Positions 54,416 to 62,360 of a stretch of 64,000 bases of DNA are shown in pieces (positions within the stretch are counted from its first letter, which is position 1; every line of letters begins with the position of its first letter). The translations under genes were made by a program, and so were the position numbers. The notes under the pieces are model-generated. The model searched no databases and was not told where the DNA came from. It was given only the letters and a program-made list of their open reading frames with translations. This stretch comes from DATLGB01 sp964242305 (GTDB lineage Bacteria; Actinomycetota; Thermoleophilia; Solirubrobacterales; Solirubrobacteraceae). The DNA lies in the NCBI GenBank assembly GCA_964242305.1, contig CAXTBB010000003.1, positions 127,339 to 191,338 of the forward strand, read 5' to 3'.

Positions 54416-56405
54416 GCAGCCCCGCCTCGTCGAGCACGTTCACCCCGAGCCGCTCCGCCTTCTCGAGCTTGGACCCGGCGGACTCCCCCGCCACCACGTA
54501 GTCCGTCTTCTTCGAGACCGACGTCGTGACCTTCGCCCCCTCCGCGGTCAGGCGCTGCGTCGCCTCCTCGCGGGTGAGCTCGGGCAGCGTCCCGGTCAGG
54601 ACGAAAGTCAGTTCGGACAGCTTGCCCTCGCCGGGCGGCGGGCCGTCCGCCGCGAACTTCACGAAGGGCCGCAGGTCGTCGATGAGCTCGAGCATCGTCG
54701 GCTCGTGCAGCTGCTGGTCGATGAGCTCGGCGACGATCGGGCCGATGCCCGGTGTCTCGGCGATGCCCTCGGCACCCGCCGCGAGCAGCGCGTCCATCGT
54801 CCGGAAGCGCTGGGCCAGGTTGCGGCCGGTGATACCGCCCACGCCCTCGATGCCGATCGCGAACAGGACCCGTTCGAACGGCCGCTCGCGTGAGGCCTGG
54901 ATGGCGCTGATCAGGTTGGCCGCCGACGTCTCCCCCACGCGCTCGAGCCCCATCAGCGTCTCCGCGTCGAGCCGGTAGAAGTCCGCGGGCGAGGCCACCA
55001 AGCCGGCGTCCTGGAGCTGCGCGATCTGCTTCTCGCCGAGGCCGTCGATGTCCATGGCGCCGCGGCTGGCCCACTGGGCGAGCAGCTGCCACTGGCGCTC
55101 GGGGCACAGGCGGTTCGGGCAGCGCGTGAAGACGGCGCCCTCCGTCTTGACGGTCGGCGTGTCGCAGGACGGGCAGCGCGCGGGCGCATGCGGGGGGTCG
55201 GCGCGGTCGGCCTTGTCCACCGCGTGCGGCGCCGGCGAGACGACCTGCGGGATGACGTCGCCGGCGCGCAGGACGATGACCTCGTCGCCGACGCGGATGT
55301 CCTTGCGGGCCAGGTCCTCCTCGTTGTGCAGGGTCGCCTTGCGCACGGTGACGCCGCCGACGTGGACGGGCTCGAGCACCGCGAACGGGTGCAGGTCGCC
55401 GAACTTGCCGACGTTCCAGACGATGTCGAGCAGCGTCGAGTTGGCCGTCGTGGGCGGGAACTTCCAGGCGATCGCCCAGCGCGGGTCGCGCCCGACGACG
55501 CCGAGGCGGCGCTGGAGCTCGGTGTCGTCGACCTTGACCACGACGCCGTCGATCTCGAACTCGAGGTCGCCGCGGCGCGCCTCCCAGAACCGGCAGCGCT
55601 CGACTACGGCGGCGTCGGTGTCGAGCAGGCTGATGTCCGGGTTGACGGGGAAGCCGTGGTCGCGCAGCCACTGCAGCGCGTCCGAGTGGCGGGCGAAGCG
55701 CAGGCCCTCGGTGACGCCGACCTGGTAGGCCCAGAACGAGAGCGGGCGGTCCTTGGCCAGCTTGGGATCGAGCTGGCGGATCGTGCCCGCGGCGCTGTTG
55801 CGCGGGTTCATGAAGGTGGACAGGCCGGCGGCGGCGCGGCGCTCGTTGAGGCCGGCGAAGTCGGGCAGGCTCATGTAGACCTCGCCGCGGACCTCGACCA
55901 GCGGCGGGGCGTCCTGGAGGTGGTGCGGGATCGAGGCGATCTGGCGCAGGTTGTGCTGAACGTCCTCGCCGATCTCGCCGTTGCCCCGGGTGGCGCCGGT
56001 GACCAGTTCGCCGTCGCGGTAGACCAGGGAGATGGCCAGGCCGTCGATCTTGGGCTCGGCCACGTAGGTGAACTGCGCAGCCTCGATGCCCTCGCGGGCG
56101 AGGTGGTTGCGCATGCGGTCGATCCAGCCGCGCAGCTCCTCCTCCGAGCGCGCGTTGGCGAGCGACAGCATCGGCTGCAGGTGCTCGACCTTCTCCAGGC
56201 GCGCGACCGGCTCCGCCCCCACCTTCTGCGTCGGCGAGTCGGGGGTGACCAGCTCCGGATGCTCGGCCTCGATCGCCCGGAGCTCGTCGAGCTTGGCGTC
56301 GTAGACGTCGTCGCCGACCAGCGGCTCGTCGTCCTGGTAGTAGGCCTTGTTGAGGCGCTCGAGCTCCTCGCGCAGCTCGGCCGCGCGCTCGGTTGCGTCG
56401 CTCAC
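54381..56405 (-). CDS. ligA: NAD-dependent DNA ligase
   Basis: 674 residues, normal length. Adenylation lysine K119 in YVAEPKIDGLAISLVYRDG. Then the OB fold, the four-Cys zinc finger (RCPSCDTPT and RCPNRLCPERQWQ), HhH repeats (GLGEKQIAQLQDAGL, GIEGVGGITGRNLA) and a C-terminal BRCT domain (LSELTFVLTGTLPELTREEA). It joins nicks in replication and repair. GTG 56405 overlaps the surE stop. Last gene of the leftward ribosomal-protein/truA/surE group. Confidence 0.98.
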   Translation of the reverse strand: MSDATERAAELREELERLNKAYYQDDEPLVGDDVYDAKLDELRAIEAEHPELVTPDSPTQKVGAEPVARLEKVEHLQPMLSLANARSEEELRGWIDRMRNHLAREGIEAAQFTYVAEPKIDGLAISLVYRDGELVTGATRGNGEIGEDVQHNLRQIASIPHHLQDAPPLVEVRGEVYMSLPDFAGLNERRAAAGLSTFMNPRNSAAGTIRQLDPKLAKDRPLSFWAYQVGVTEGLRFARHSDALQWLRDHGFPVNPDISLLDTDAAVVERCRFWEARRGDLEFEIDGVVVKVDDTELQRRLGVVGRDPRWAIAWKFPPTTANSTLLDIVWNVGKFGDLHPFAVLEPVHVGGVTVRKATLHNEEDLARKDIRVGDEVIVLRAGDVIPQVVSPAPHAVDKADRADPPHAPARCPSCDTPTVKTEGAVFTRCPNRLCPERQWQLLAQWASRGAMDIDGLGEKQIAQLQDAGLVASPADFYRLDAETLMGLERVGETSAANLISAIQASRERPFERVLFAIGIEGVGGITGRNLAQRFRTMDALLAAGAEGIAETPGIGPIVAELIDQQLHEPTMLELIDDLRPFVKFAADGPPPGEGKLSELTFVLTGTLPELTREEATQRLTAEGAKVTTSVSKKTDYVVAGESAGSKLEKAERLGVNVLDEAGLLTLLRDGPPPQ

Positions 56406-57220
56406 TCGGCGATCTCCTCTGCCGCGGGCTGGAGCAGGCGGGCGAGGTCGTAGCGGCCCAGCGTCTCGATCCCGGGCGTGTCGGTGAGGTCGAAGTGCAA
56501 GGGGGTGACGGCGATGCGGCCCGCGGAGACGGCGGACAGGTCGGTGCCGTCCTCGTCGCGGTGGTCGGGCGCGTCCCCGTAGATGGTGAACTGGCGCCGG
56601 GCTCCGTCGGTCTCCTTCAGGGACAGCTTGTCGCGGTAGATGCGCCGCCCCAGCCGCGCCACCTCCACGCCCGCGACCTCGCCGGCGGGGACGTTGACGT
56701 TGAGCAGCGTGCCGTCGGGCAGCGGGACCTCGTCGAGCTTGTCGACGATCCGCGCTACGAAGGCCGCCGCCGTCGCGAAGTCGAAGTGCTGGCCGAGCCG
56801 GAAGTCCATCTCGCGGGCCATCGACTGCTGGGAGACGGCGATCGCCGGCAGCCCGAGCACGACGCCCTCCAGCGCGGCCGCCACCGTCCCCGAGTAGGTG
56901 ATGTCGTCGCCGAGGTTGGAGCCGTGGTTGATGCCGGAGACGATCAGGTCGGCCTCGAAGCCCTCGATCAGCCCCAGCGTCGCGAAGCGCACGCAGTCCA
57001 CGGGCGTCCCGTCCGTCGCGTAGCCGACCGTCCCGTCGCCGAAGTCGACCTCCTCCACCCACAGCGGGCGCCGGATGGTGATCGAGCGGGCGGTGGCGGA
57101 GCGGTTGGAGTCCGGCGCGATCACCGCCAGCTCGAGGCCGTCGACCGCGAGCAGCGCGCGCCGCAGCGCCTGCAGGCCCTCCGCCTCGATGCCGTCGTCG
57201 TTGGTGAGCAGGACCCGCAC
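56402..57220 (-). CDS. surE: 5'-nucleotidase SurE
   Basis: 272 residues from GTG 57220. VLLTNDDGIEAEGLQALRRA holds the metal-binding Asp pair (D8, D9). APDSNRSATARSIT and SGINHGSNLGDDITYSGTVA contain the remaining metal and phosphate ligands. It removes phosphate from nucleoside monophosphates in the cytoplasm. It lies between truA and ligA, with a 13-base gap to the former and a 4-base overlap with the latter. Confidence 0.96.
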   Translation of the reverse strand: MRVLLTNDDGIEAEGLQALRRALLAVDGLELAVIAPDSNRSATARSITIRRPLWVEEVDFGDGTVGYATDGTPVDCVRFATLGLIEGFEADLIVSGINHGSNLGDDITYSGTVAAALEGVVLGLPAIAVSQQSMAREMDFRLGQHFDFATAAAFVARIVDKLDEVPLPDGTLLNVNVPAGEVAGVEVARLGRRIYRDKLSLKETDGARRQFTIYGDAPDHRDEDGTDLSAVSAGRIAVTPLHFDLTDTPGIETLGRYDLARLLQPAAEEIAE

Positions 57221-57233
57221 GCCGCCACCGAGC

Positions 57234-57959
57234 CTAATAGCGGACGCCGACCAGGTAGAGGCCGTGCGGTGCGGCGGTGGGGCCGGCGGCGGTGCGGGGG
57301 GCGCCGTCGAGCAGGGCGACGAAGGCGTCGACGGTGCGGCGACCGGCGGCGACCTCGAGCATCGTGCCGACCAGGATGCGGTTCATGTTGCGCATGAACG
57401 CGTCGGCCTCGATGCGGAACTCGAGCAGGTCGTCGGCGATGCGCGTCCACGAGGCCGCGTGCACGATGCGCTCGAAGCGGACGTGCTCGGTGTCGGAGGG
57501 GGTGAAGGCGGTGAAGTCGTGCTCGCCGGGCAGGACCGCGGCGCAGGCGTGGAGCGCGTCCAGGTCGATCGCGTGCGGCCACCACAGGGCGCGGCCGAGC
57601 GCGAAGGGGGACGGTCCGGCGGCGCGTGTGTGGACCTTGTAGGCGTAGACGCGCGCGCGGGCGTCGTGGCGGGCGTCGAAGGCCGGCGCCGCCTCCGCGA
57701 CGGCGAGCACGCCGATGTCGTCGGGCAGCAGCGCGTTGACCGAGCGCAGGCGCGGCAGCTCGTCGGCGTCGAAAGAGCAGACCTGGCCGAGCGCGTGGAC
57801 GCCGGCGTCGGTCCGGCCGGCGACGGTCAGCTGCACCGGCGCGCGCAGGAACGTCTCCAGCGCGCGGGTCAGCTCACCCTGGACGGTGCGCAGGCCGGGC
57901 TGCGCGGCCCAGCCCGAGAACAGCGCGCCGTCGTACTCCAGGGAGAGCTTGAGTCTCAG
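57234..57959 (-). CDS. truA: tRNA pseudouridine(38-40) synthase TruA, apparent CTG start
   Basis: 241 residues. Catalytic Asp51 is in VAGRTDAGVHALGQV. RVYAYKVHT, EHDFTAFTPSD, FRIEADAFMRNMNRILVGTM and the final GLYLVGVRY are standard. The conserved N-terminus LRLKLSLEYDGALFSGWAAQ requires a start at CTG 57957-57959. The next standard codon, GTG 57836, would delete the YDG segment and RTVQGEL. CTG overlaps the rplQ stop as CTGA, the same geometry as the ATGA and GTGA junctions elsewhere here. Confidence 0.94.
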   Translation of the reverse strand: MRLKLSLEYDGALFSGWAAQPGLRTVQGELTRALETFLRAPVQLTVAGRTDAGVHALGQVCSFDADELPRLRSVNALLPDDIGVLAVAEAAPAFDARHDARARVYAYKVHTRAAGPSPFALGRALWWPHAIDLDALHACAAVLPGEHDFTAFTPSDTEHVRFERIVHAASWTRIADDLLEFRIEADAFMRNMNRILVGTMLEVAAGRRTVDAFVALLDGAPRTAAGPTAAPHGLYLVGVRY

Positions 57960-58312
57960 ACGAGCTCGAGGAAGACCATCTCGGTCGAGTCGCTGCGACG
58001 CGGACCCAGCTTCAGGATCCGCGTGTAGCCACCCGGGCGCTCCGCGTAGCGCGGCGCGATCTCCTCGAAGAGCTTGTAGATGATGCCCTTGTCGGGATGC
58101 TGCAGCGTCGCGATCGCCTGGCGGCGCGCGTGCAGGTCACCCTTGCGCGCCAGCGTGATCAGCTTCTCGATCTCGGGCTTGACGGCCTTGGCCTTGGCCT
58201 CGGTCGTCTTGATGCGCTCGTGGTCGATGACCTCGATGCAGAGGTTGGCGAGCAGGGCCTTGCGGTGCGCCATGTCGCGGGAGAGCTTCCCGCGTGCCTT
58301 CTGGTGGCGCAT
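57956..58312 (-). CDS. rplQ: 50S ribosomal protein L17
   Basis: 118 residues. RHQKARGKLSRDMAHRKALL and the family end PGGYTRILKLGPRRSDSTEM are diagnostic. Part of the large subunit near the exit tunnel. It follows rpoA by six bases and is coupled to truA through the CTGA overlap. Confidence 0.98.
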   Translation of the reverse strand: MRHQKARGKLSRDMAHRKALLANLCIEVIDHERIKTTEAKAKAVKPEIEKLITLARKGDLHARRQAIATLQHPDKGIIYKLFEEIAPRYAERPGGYTRILKLGPRRSDSTEMVFLELV

Positions 58313-58318
58313 CGGTCG

Positions 58319-59329
58319 TTAGCCGTCGCGCAGCGTCAGGCCGCGCTGGTTGAGGGTCTCCACGACCTCGTCGATCGACTTCTTGCCGAAGTTCGGGATC
58401 GCGTTGAGCTCGCCCTCGGACTTGCCGATCAGGTCGCCGACGGTCTGGATGCCGGCGCGCTTGAGGCAGTTGTAGGACCGGACGCCGAGCTCGAGCTCCT
58501 CGATGAGGATGTCGTCCATCGGCGAGCCGCCGCGGCCACCGCCGCCGCCCCCGCCGAGGACAGCTCCGCCGCCGCCGAAGCCGCCGGCGCCGCCACCCCC
58601 ATCGACGCCGCCGAGCGCGGCCGGGCCCGCCCGCAGCTCCTCGATGCGGTCCTCGTCGGTGAAGATCGACAGGGACGAGATCAGGATCTCGGAGGCCTCG
58701 CGCAGCGCGGCCTGCGGGTCGATGGACCCGTCCGTCTCGATGTCGAGCGTGAGCTTGTCGAAGTCGGTGCGCTGGCCGACGCGTGCCGGCTCGACCGAGT
58801 AGGCGACGCGGCGCACGGGCGAGAAGATCGAATCGATCGGGATGACGCCGATCGGCTGGTCGGCCGTCTTGTTGTCCTCGGCCGGCCGGTACCCGCGGCC
58901 GCGGCCGATGGTCAGGTACATCTCGAGCTTGGTCTTCTTCTCGAGCGTGGCGATCGGTGCGTCGGGGGTGAGGATCTCGACGCCCGAGGGCAGGTCGATG
59001 TCCTTCGCGGTGATCTCCCCGGGGCCGGTGACGACCAGCGGGGCCTCGACCTCCGTCGCGTCCGAGTGCATCTTGCAGACGATGCCCTTGAGGTTGAGGA
59101 TGACGTCGGTGACGTCCTCCTTGACCCCGTTGATGGTCGAGAACTCGTGCGCGACGCCCTCGATGCGGACCGACGTGACGGCGGCGCCGCCGAGCGAGGC
59201 GAGCAGCACGCGACGCAGCGAGTTGCCGAACGTGTAGCCGAAGCCGCGATCGAGTGGCTCGACTACGAAGTTGCCGCGGTTCTCTTCGACGTTCTCGGCG
59301 GTGATGCGCGGAATCTGGAAATCAAGCAT
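58319..59329 (-). CDS. rpoA: RNA polymerase alpha subunit with Gly-rich interdomain linker
   Basis: 336 residues. The N-terminal dimerisation domain (1-235) includes FVVEPLDRGFGYTFGNSLRR. The C-terminal domain (about 272-336) has LIEELELGVRSYNCLKRAGI and IPNFGKKSIDEVVETLNQRG, which contact DNA and activators. Between them residues 240-269 are mostly glycine (GGVDGGGGAGGFGGGG and onward), longer and more Gly-pure than the usual acidic/flexible linker. ATG 59329. Preceded by rpsD with a 48-base gap. Confidence 0.98.
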   Translation of the reverse strand: MLDFQIPRITAENVEENRGNFVVEPLDRGFGYTFGNSLRRVLLASLGGAAVTSVRIEGVAHEFSTINGVKEDVTDVILNLKGIVCKMHSDATEVEAPLVVTGPGEITAKDIDLPSGVEILTPDAPIATLEKKTKLEMYLTIGRGRGYRPAEDNKTADQPIGVIPIDSIFSPVRRVAYSVEPARVGQRTDFDKLTLDIETDGSIDPQAALREASEILISSLSIFTDEDRIEELRAGPAALGGVDGGGGAGGFGGGGAVLGGGGGGGRGGSPMDDILIEELELGVRSYNCLKRAGIQTVGDLIGKSEGELNAIPNFGKKSIDEVVETLNQRGLTLRDG

Positions 59330-59377
59330 GCGATGTCCTGGGTTGCGGGGAGGGTCGGCGGGAGGGCGCCGGAGGGA

Positions 59378-60007
59378 CTACTTGGAGTACAGCTCGACGA
59401 TGAGCTGCTCCTGAACGGGGGCCGCGATCTCGGCACGCTCCGGACGGCGGAGCACCTTCGCGGTCAGCGCGTCGTGGTCGGCCTGGAGCCAGGCCGGCAC
59501 CTGCGCCGTGAGCTCGGTGGCGTCGCGGATGACGGTGGCAGCGCCGTCGTCGGCGGTCGGGTCGCGGTAGGTGATCACGTCACCCTCGCGAACCTGGTAG
59601 CTCGGGATGTCGACGCGCCTGCCGTTGACGGTCCAGTGACCGTGGCGGACGAGCTGGCGGGCCTGGCGCCGCGAGGCGGCGAAGCCGAGCCGCACGAGCA
59701 CGTTGTCGAAGCGGCACTCGAGCAGCCGGAGCAGGTTCTCGCCGGTGATGCCCGGCTGGCGCGACGCCTTGTCGTAGTACGTGCGGAACTGCTTCTCGAG
59801 CACGCCGTAGTAGCGGCGGGCCTTCTGCTTCTCGCGCAGCTGCACCCGGTACTCGGACTGCTTCTGGCGGCCGCGGCCGTGGTCGCCCGGCGGGTAGGAG
59901 CGGCGCTCCACGCCGCACTTGTCCGTGAGGCAGCGCTCCCCCTTGAGGAAGAGCTTCTGGCCTTCGCGGCGGCACTGCTTGCACTGCGGCGACGTGTCGC
60001 GAGCCAT
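59378..60007 (-). CDS. rpsD: 30S ribosomal protein S4 (zinc form)
   Basis: 209 residues. The N-terminus has the C+ type zinc site (CKQC and CLTDKC), followed by SYPPGDHGRGRQKQSEYRVQ and an S4 RNA-binding domain (RFDNVLVRLGFAASRRQARQ, VNGRRVDIPSYQVREGD). It nucleates 16S assembly and usually regulates this operon by binding its mRNA; no leader structure was identified here. ATG 60007, two bases after rpsK. Confidence 0.98.
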   Translation of the reverse strand: MARDTSPQCKQCRREGQKLFLKGERCLTDKCGVERRSYPPGDHGRGRQKQSEYRVQLREKQKARRYYGVLEKQFRTYYDKASRQPGITGENLLRLLECRFDNVLVRLGFAASRRQARQLVRHGHWTVNGRRVDIPSYQVREGDVITYRDPTADDGAATVIRDATELTAQVPAWLQADHDALTAKVLRRPERAEIAAPVQEQLIVELYSK

Positions 60008-60009
60008 GC

Positions 60010-60405
60010 CTAGACCCTCCGCCGCTTGCGGGGGCGGCACCCGTTGTGAGCCTGCGGGGTGACGTCCTTGACACCGGTGATCTCGAGGCCGGCGGCCTGC
60101 AGCGAGCGGATCGCCGTCTCGCGGCCGGAGCCCGGGCCCTTGACGAAGACCTCGACCTTCTGCAGCCCCTGCTCGATGCCCTTGCGGGCGGCGGCGTCGG
60201 CCGTCACCTGCGCGGCGAACGGCGTCGACTTGCGGGAGCCCTTGAAGCCGGCGCCGCCGGCGGACTCCCACGCAATCACGTTCCCCTCGCGGTCGGTGAG
60301 GGAGACGATCGTGTTGTTGAAGGACGTCTTGATGTGGGCCTGGCCGATCGGGATGTTCTTCTTGACCCGGCGGCGGCCGGAGCGGGGGCGGCGAGGGGCG
60401 GGCAC
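60010..60405 (-). CDS. rpsK: 30S ribosomal protein S11
   Basis: 131 residues from GTG 60405, which shares one base with the rpsM stop. IPIGQAHIKTSFNNTIVSLT, GNVIAWESAGGAGFKGSRKS and the end THNGCRPxKRRRV-like (QAHNGCRPRKRRRV) are diagnostic. Platform protein of the small subunit. Confidence 0.98.
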   Translation of the reverse strand: MPAPRRPRSGRRRVKKNIPIGQAHIKTSFNNTIVSLTDREGNVIAWESAGGAGFKGSRKSTPFAAQVTADAAARKGIEQGLQKVEVFVKGPGSGRETAIRSLQAAGLEITGVKDVTPQAHNGCRPRKRRRV

Positions 60406-60785
60406 TACTTCTTGCCCGCCTTCTTCTTGCCGGCGACCTGCATGCGCTTGGGGCCCTTGCGGGTGCGCGCGTTGGTCTTGGTCTTCTGCCCGCGGACGGG
60501 GAGGCCGCGGCGGTGGCGGACGCCCCGGTAGCAGCCGATCTCCATCAGGCGCTTGATGTTCTGGGACTGCTCGCGCCGGAGGTCACCCTCGACCGTGAGG
60601 TCCTCGACGGCGTCGCGAAGCTTGGAGATCTCGTCCTCGGTGAGGTCGCGGACGTAGGTGTCCGCGTCCACGCCGGTCTGGGCGAGCAGGACCTGCGACG
60701 TCGACTGGCCGACGCCGTAGATGTACGTCAGACCGATCTCGACACGCTTGTTCAGGGGGATGTTGACCCCGGAGATACGAGCCAT
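60405..60785 (-). CDS. rpsM: 30S ribosomal protein S13
   Basis: 126 residues from ATG 60785. ARISGVNIPLNKRVEIGLTY, then GCYRGVRHRRGLPVRGQKTK near the C-terminus and a basic KK-rich end. Contacts the P-site tRNA and the intersubunit bridge. It follows rpmJ by six bases. Confidence 0.98.
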   Translation of the reverse strand: MARISGVNIPLNKRVEIGLTYIYGVGQSTSQVLLAQTGVDADTYVRDLTEDEISKLRDAVEDLTVEGDLRREQSQNIKRLMEIGCYRGVRHRRGLPVRGQKTKTNARTRKGPKRMQVAGKKKAGKK

Positions 60786-60791
60786 TCGCGC

Positions 60792-60905
60792 CTAGCCCTG
60801 CCGCTGCTTGTGGCGCTTGTTGGAGCAGATGACGAGGACCCGGCCGTTGCGCCGGATGATCTTGCACTTCTCGCACATCGGCTTCACCGACGGTCTGACC
60901 TTCAT
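60792..60905 (-). CDS. rpmJ: 50S ribosomal protein L36 (zinc form)
   Basis: 37 residues: MKVRPSVKPMCEKCKIIRRN, then CSNKRHKQRQG, with the zinc ligands C11, C14, C27 and H32. ATG 60905. First gene of the operon in this window. infA, usually just before it, is not present; the 113 bases upstream to the hairpin at 61019 should contain the operon promoter. Confidence 0.98.
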   Translation of the reverse strand: MKVRPSVKPMCEKCKIIRRNGRVLVICSNKRHKQRQG

Positions 60906-61018
60906 GTGTCCTTTCGGGCTGATCTGTGCAACGCGGCTCTGGCTGCCGTTCCGGCCGCCGCTACACGCGCGCTCAAGCTTCACGCACCGCCACGGGCGCG
61001 ACGAACCATCGTAGCAGC

Positions 61019-61047
61019 GCGGCGACCCTCGCCTGGAGGGTCGCCGC
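61019..61047 (-). terminator. Hairpin downstream of the beta-propeller/PASTA gene
   Basis: GCGGCGACCCTC and GAGGGTCGCCGC form a perfect 12-pair stem with a 5-base loop, nine bases after the stop at 61056. No T run follows on the minus strand. It probably separates that gene from the ribosomal-protein operon. Confidence 0.55.
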
Positions 61048-61055
61048 GGGGTCTG

Positions 61056-62315
61056 CTAGCGGTGCCGCCCGACCACCAGGGAGACCTTCGTGCCGGCCGC
61101 GAGGACCCGGCCGGCGGCGGTGCGGGACTTCAGGACGCGTCCGTTGCGGCGCGCCCGCTTGCGGGTCACCTTACCGAGCGCGCAGTGGGCTTTCGTGAGC
61201 TTCCGGCGGGCGCCGGCGAGCGTCGTGCCGCGCAGCTTGGGGACCACGCAGCGGGTCGCGACCGGGGTCGAGCCGGACCCGGGCTGCGGCGAGCCGGAGG
61301 GCGACGGGGTCACCGCTGGCGTGGCGCCGGCGGGACGCGTGGTCGGCACGTCGGCCGGGCCCCAGTCCGGCGAGCTGCCGCCGGGCGCGATCGTGGTCGA
61401 GTCCTGGGCGCTGCCGCAGTCGGACGCCAGCGAGAAGGACGCCGCCTGGACGCCCTTGTCGGTCCCCCAGAAGCCCTTGGACCCGTCCGCGTTGAACGTC
61501 GGCGAGTTGATGCCGCTGTCGGCGTAGGTGAAGCAGCTGCCGACGTTGACGGGCTGCCCGGGGGTCGTCCCCAGCTTGCCGTCGGTGTCGCGGTAGACCA
61601 CCAGCTGCTTGCGCTCGGGCCCGTTGACGACCGCGATGGCGAGCAGGTTGCGCGAGATGGTCGCCTCCATCGGATGGTGGACGTTGTCGTCGGTGAACCA
61701 CGGCTTCGGGTCGCCCGAGCCGATCGTGTCGACGGCGATGGGGTCGATGTAGGGACCGAGCGGCCCGTTGGACAGCAGGACATGGGTGTTGTCGACGAAC
61801 TCCGGCGCGTCCCAGTCCTGGGAGTGCTTGTAGCCGTCGTCGGTGAACCCGGTCAGGGTGTCGGACTTCGTGTAGCCGGTGCCGTTCTTGGTGTCGGCGT
61901 ACTGCTCGCCCGTGGTCGGGTCGGAGAACAGGCCGGTCTCGATGTAGCCGTAGCCGGCGTTCTTGCCGTCCGGCGAGATGTCGGCGTCGAACGGGCCCTC
62001 GAATGTGTACGGCCCCGGGGCGTGGTCGCTGACCGGCGTGGGGATGTCGGACAGGACCTTGCCGTAGCGGTCCAGCCGGCGCAGGTGGCTGTCGGCGACG
62101 GTGGACGCGAGCAGCGTGCCGTCGTCGGCCTGGGAGACGTGGTCGTAGCCGCCGCCCGTGGTGACCTGGAACTGGCGAGCACCGTCGGTGGTGGTGAGGA
62201 AGACGTCCCCGCCCTTGACGTAGGCGATGGAGTCGGCGGAGGCCGTCGCGGCGGTCGAGCCGGCGAGGGCGGCGACGACGGCCGAGATGGTGAGGAGCTG
62301 CTTGGTGGAGGGCAT
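61056..62315 (-). CDS. Exported beta-propeller protein with C-terminal PASTA domain
   Basis: 419 residues; signal peptide 1-27 (cleavage near ATASADS). Residues 28-320 are TolB/WD40-like propeller repeats: SIAYVKGGDVFLTTTDGARQ, FDADISPDGKNAGYGYIETG, and FNADGSKGFWGTDKG. A Pro/Ser/Thr linker (about 325-355) leads to a PASTA-like domain (CVVPKLRGTTLAGARRKLTK to the C-terminus, two Cys). The PASTA part probably binds peptidoglycan and the propeller displays a binding surface. No enzyme motif. ATG 62315. Confidence 0.8.
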   Translation of the reverse strand: MPSTKQLLTISAVVAALAGSTAATASADSIAYVKGGDVFLTTTDGARQFQVTTGGGYDHVSQADDGTLLASTVADSHLRRLDRYGKVLSDIPTPVSDHAPGPYTFEGPFDADISPDGKNAGYGYIETGLFSDPTTGEQYADTKNGTGYTKSDTLTGFTDDGYKHSQDWDAPEFVDNTHVLLSNGPLGPYIDPIAVDTIGSGDPKPWFTDDNVHHPMEATISRNLLAIAVVNGPERKQLVVYRDTDGKLGTTPGQPVNVGSCFTYADSGINSPTFNADGSKGFWGTDKGVQAASFSLASDCGSAQDSTTIAPGGSSPDWGPADVPTTRPAGATPAVTPSPSGSPQPGSGSTPVATRCVVPKLRGTTLAGARRKLTKAHCALGKVTRKRARRNGRVLKSRTAAGRVLAAGTKVSLVVGRHR

Positions 62316-62360
62316 GGCCGGGACTCTGCGCCCGGCCGCTTGGCGCTCCCTTGGCGCGCG

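Noticed and set aside
58527..58613. Repetitive GCC/CCG tract as a mobile or microsatellite element
   Set aside because: It lies in frame within rpoA and encodes the Gly-rich linker; no target duplication or inverted ends.
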